From Nitrospirota bacterium (GTDB lineage: Bacteria > Nitrospirota > Nitrospiria > Nitrospirales > UBA8639), in contig JAOUGQ010000031.1 in the NCBI GenBank assembly GCA_029865515.1, positions 1 through 17,225 on the forward strand: a stretch of 17,225 nt of DNA, in the 5' to 3' direction. The first letter of the stretch is position 1, and each line of letters begins with the position of its first letter. Positions 14,510-17,225 of the stretch are shown piece after piece. Under the pieces are notes generated by a model, which was given only the letters and a program-made list of their open reading frames with translations, was not told the origin of the DNA and searched no databases. Made by a program: the position numbers and the translations under genes.

Positions 14510-17225
14510 TCAATCAGGGTCATAGGACAAGTTGGGTGAGAGCCACCGCTCAACCGTAGAGACATTCATTTTTTTCCGGCCGGCATAATCTTGAATCTGA
14601 TCAGGAAGAAGCTTGCCAACTGAAAAATATTTCGCTTGAGGATGGGCAAAATACAACCCACTCACTGAAGCAGCCGGATACATTGCATAAGACTCGGTGA
14701 GATGGATACCGACTGATTTCTCCACATCCAGCAAATCAAACAACGTCTGCTTCTCCGTATGATCCGGGCAAGCCGGATACCCCGGCGCAGGGCGGATTCC
14801 TCGATATTTTTCCTGAATAAGGTCTTGGTTGCTCAATTGCTCTTCGTGACCATAACCCCATTCCCGGCGAACTTCCCGATGAAGCCACTCCGCAAAAGCT
14901 TCCGCCAATCGATCGGCTAAGGCCTTTGCCATAATGCCATGGTAATCATCGTGGTCTTTCTCAAATCGTTGACAAAGAGCTTCGATCCCAATGCCTGTGG
15001 TAACCGCAAATCCACCGATGTAATCTCTCATTCCTGATGAATCAGGGGCAACAAAATCCGCCAGAGCGAAGTTACACTCCCCTTTTGGCTTTTCAAGTTG
15101 CTGCCGGAGCGTATGAAAAATTTTGGCCACGCTTGCTCTGGAGTCATCGGCATAGACCAGAATATCATCCTCATGGCTATTCGCAGGGAAAAAGCCGTAA
15201 ACGCCTTTGGCGGTCAGGAGTTGATTGGCCATGATATCTTGCAGTAATCGTTGGGCATCTTCAAAGAGCTCCTTAGCCTTCGGACCTACGGTGGGATCCT
15301 CAAAAATTTGAGGGTATTTACCACGCAATTGCCACGCATGGAAAAATGGAGACCAGTCGACAACCGGCACCAATGTTTCAAGCGGCAACTCATCAATCAC
15401 GCGAGCACCTAGGAAATTAGGCTTGGGAATTTCCGTTTGGTCCCACTTTATCTGCAAACGCCGCTTTCTGGCTTCCACTAAAGGCAATAACGATTTCTCC
15501 GTTTTTTTCGACTCATACGCTTCGCGCGTATGCCGTTGTTGGGCACGAACCTTGTCGACGAAAGAAGTTTTATCATCTTTGCTCATCAACTTTCGCACGA
15601 CATTTACTGCTAATGAGGCATCCAATACATGCACAACAGGGTTTTGATAAGCAGGTGCAATTTTTACAGCCGTATGAGCTTTGCTGGTCGTAGCGCCTCC
15701 AATCAACAACGGAATGGTAAATCCTTCCCGATTCATTTCCCGGGCATTATGAACCATTTCATCCAAGGAAGGCGTAATAAGACCACTCAGCCCAATCAGA
15801 TCGACATTTTCAGTCCGTGCCGTTTGCAAAATTTTGTCACAGGGGACCATCACACCCAGATCTATCACCTCGTAATTGTTACAGGCCAGCACGACGCCGA
15901 CAATATTTTTCCCAATATCATGCACATCCCCCTTCACGGTGGCGAGCAGAATTTTTCCCTGACTTTTATTTGCCCCTCTGCCTTTTTCGGCTTCCATGAA
16001 CGGCAACAAATACGCCACAGCTTTCTTCATGACCCTGGCACTTTTGACGACTTGAGGCAAAAACATTTTCCCTGAACCGAATAATTCTCCGACAATATTC
16101 ATCCCGTCCATTAAGGGGCCTTCTATCACATCCAACGGTTTATTGAATTTTTGACGTGCTTCCTCGACATCAGCATCAATATATTCAACAATCCCTTTCA
16201 CCATGGCATGCGACAAGCGTTCCTCCACCGGGCCCTGACGCCACGCATCCTCCTTTAGCAGGGCTTTATCTTGTTGCTTCACCGTCTCGGCAAAAGAGAC
16301 CAATCGTTCCGTCGCGTCAGGCCGACGATTCAATAAAACATCTTCAACCAGGACCAAAAGGTCCTTGGGGATTTCTTCATACACTCCCAGCTGTCCCGCA
16401 TTCACGATTCCCATATCAAGGCCAGCTTGAATGGCGTGATAGAGAAACGCGGTATGCATAGCCTCTCGCACCACATCATTCCCCCTGAAAGAGAAGGAGA
16501 TGTTGCTGACACCTCCACTGACTTTACAATACGGAAGCGTCGCTTTAATTTGCTTTGTGGCATCGATGAAATTAACCGCATAGGCATTGTGCTCCTCCAT
16601 GCCCGTCGCGACCGTTAAAATATTGGGGTCAAAAATAAGATCTTCCGGAGAAAACCCGACTTCTTCCGTCAACACACGGTACGCCCGCGTGCATATATCT
16701 ACTTTCCGTTCGGTCGTATCGGCTTGTCCCATTTCGTCAAAGGCCATCACCACAACCGCTGCCCCATAGCGCCGTATGGCACGCGCCTGCTCCTTGAACT
16801 TGGCCTCCCCTTCTTTGAGGCTGATGGAATTCACGACCCCTTTGCCTTGTATACATTTGAGCCCGGCCTCAATGACCGACCATTTCGAACTATCAATCAT
16901 CAGAGGAACCCGAGCGATGTCCGGCTCAGACCCGATAAGATTTAAAAACGTTACCATGGCCTTTTCCGAATCCAAGAGTCCTTCATCCATATTGACATCG
17001 ATAATCTGTGCCCCTCCCTCAACCTGTTGTCGAGCCACTTCCAAGGCTTTTTCAAGATTTCCATTGAGAATCAGCTTGGCAAATTTCGGGGAACCTGTGA
17101 CATTCGTTCGCTCGCCAATATTGACAAAATTTGTTTCAGGTCTGATCGTTAAAGGCTCTAACCCACTCAATCGGGTCACTCGAGGAATAATAACTTTTTC
17201 GTGAGGGGCACAATCCCGGACCGCC
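14510..17225 (-). CDS. metH: Cobalamin-dependent methionine synthase MetH (5' end beyond the window)
   Basis: The frame stays open to the right edge, so about 904 residues are visible and the N-terminal homocysteine-binding, zinc-containing domain lies outside. The visible part starts AVRDCAPHEK, then RLSGLEPLTIRPETNFVNIGERTNVTGS, the start of the methyltetrahydrofolate-binding domain (also VPLMIDSSKW, VNSISLKEGE). The cobalamin module follows, with DVHDIG supplying the histidine that ligates cobalt and LGVMVPCDKIL after it. The C-terminal activation domain carries RPAPGYPACPDHTEKQTLFD and ESYAMYPAASVSGLYFAHP, which bind S-adenosylmethionine for reductive reactivation. The enzyme methylates homocysteine using methyl-tetrahydrofolate. 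The internal GTG at 17179 is not the real start. All visible domains look intact. Confidence 0.97.
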   Translation of the reverse strand, partial: AVRDCAPHEKVIIPRVTRLSGLEPLTIRPETNFVNIGERTNVTGSPKFAKLILNGNLEKALEVARQQVEGGAQIIDVNMDEGLLDSEKAMVTFLNLIGSEPDIARVPLMIDSSKWSVIEAGLKCIQGKGVVNSISLKEGEAKFKEQARAIRRYGAAVVVMAFDEMGQADTTERKVDICTRAYRVLTEEVGFSPEDLIFDPNILTVATGMEEHNAYAVNFIDATKQIKATLPYCKVSGGVSNISFSFRGNDVVREAMHTAFLYHAIQAGLDMGIVNAGQLGVYEEIPKDLLVLVEDVLLNRRPDATERLVSFAETVKQQDKALLKEDAWRQGPVEERLSHAMVKGIVEYIDADVEEARQKFNKPLDVIEGPLMDGMNIVGELFGSGKMFLPQVVKSARVMKKAVAYLLPFMEAEKGRGANKSQGKILLATVKGDVHDIGKNIVGVVLACNNYEVIDLGVMVPCDKILQTARTENVDLIGLSGLITPSLDEMVHNAREMNREGFTIPLLIGGATTSKAHTAVKIAPAYQNPVVHVLDASLAVNVVRKLMSKDDKTSFVDKVRAQQRHTREAYESKKTEKSLLPLVEARKRRLQIKWDQTEIPKPNFLGARVIDELPLETLVPVVDWSPFFHAWQLRGKYPQIFEDPTVGPKAKELFEDAQRLLQDIMANQLLTAKGVYGFFPANSHEDDILVYADDSRASVAKIFHTLRQQLEKPKGECNFALADFVAPDSSGMRDYIGGFAVTTGIGIEALCQRFEKDHDDYHGIMAKALADRLAEAFAEWLHREVRREWGYGHEEQLSNQDLIQEKYRGIRPAPGYPACPDHTEKQTLFDLLDVEKSVGIHLTESYAMYPAASVSGLYFAHPQAKYFSVGKLLPDQIQDYAGRKKMNVSTVERWLSPNLSYDPD

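Noticed and set aside
15629..16075. A 148-residue plus-strand open frame
   Set aside because: It is a shadow of the conserved metH coding sequence on the other strand.
17180..17225. GTG 17179 as the true start of metH
   Set aside because: The frame continues upstream without a stop to the window edge with AVRDCAPHEK, as expected in the linker between the homocysteine and folate domains of MetH.

Overview
The window looks like a chromosomal stretch of a Gram-negative, cobalamin-using bacterium. An outer membrane is shown by a TonB-dependent receptor with a carboxypeptidase-regulatory-like N-terminal domain. Cobalamin use is suggested by methionine synthase MetH and two proteins with cobalamin-binding-type plus radical SAM domains. 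Base composition is roughly balanced by eye and starts include several TTG codons. The mix of families resembles Nitrospirota (Nitrospira-like) genomes I know of, but this is an impression and not a proven assignment. I see no rRNA, tRNA, CRISPR array, insertion sequence, prophage or origin.

Left part (1-3937): the 5' end of a membrane-anchored protein runs off the left edge on the minus strand. A non-coding gap follows, then a minus-strand cluster transcribed from about 3863 down to 504. It holds a small secreted His-rich protein with an R-G-P-P tail (DUF2946-like), a TonB-dependent receptor, and a short secreted protein with a TonB-C-like domain that overlaps the receptor stop as TAATG. A TTGCAA-N5-TTGCAA palindrome lies just upstream of a TTGACA box ahead of the first gene. 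Together these suggest a metal-responsive outer-membrane transport unit, though the substrate is not shown.

Middle part (4150-7455): a membrane-anchored retropepsin-like aspartic protease, a gamma-glutamylcyclotransferase-like protein with an inverted repeat across its promoter, a thioredoxin-like [2Fe-2S] ferredoxin followed closely by a MoaB-type molybdopterin adenylyltransferase with a His-rich N-terminus, and, facing them, a PhzF-family protein.

Radical SAM part (7493-13138): a canonical CX3CX2C radical SAM protein, a divergent small J-domain-like protein lacking the HPD aspartate, and two tandem paralogous cobalamin-binding/radical SAM proteins. In the paralogs the cobalamin-binding fold appears split by a long helical insertion and the cluster motif is CX4CX2C. 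Their substrate is unknown and this is the most promising candidate for undescribed chemistry here.

Right part (13334-17225): a well-formed sigma70-type promoter drives an unrecognised 170-residue protein. A small acidic protein follows, and then the minus-strand metH gene, whose N-terminal homocysteine-binding part lies beyond the right edge. MetH and the two cobalamin-type radical SAM proteins make cobalamin chemistry the main shared theme of the right half.
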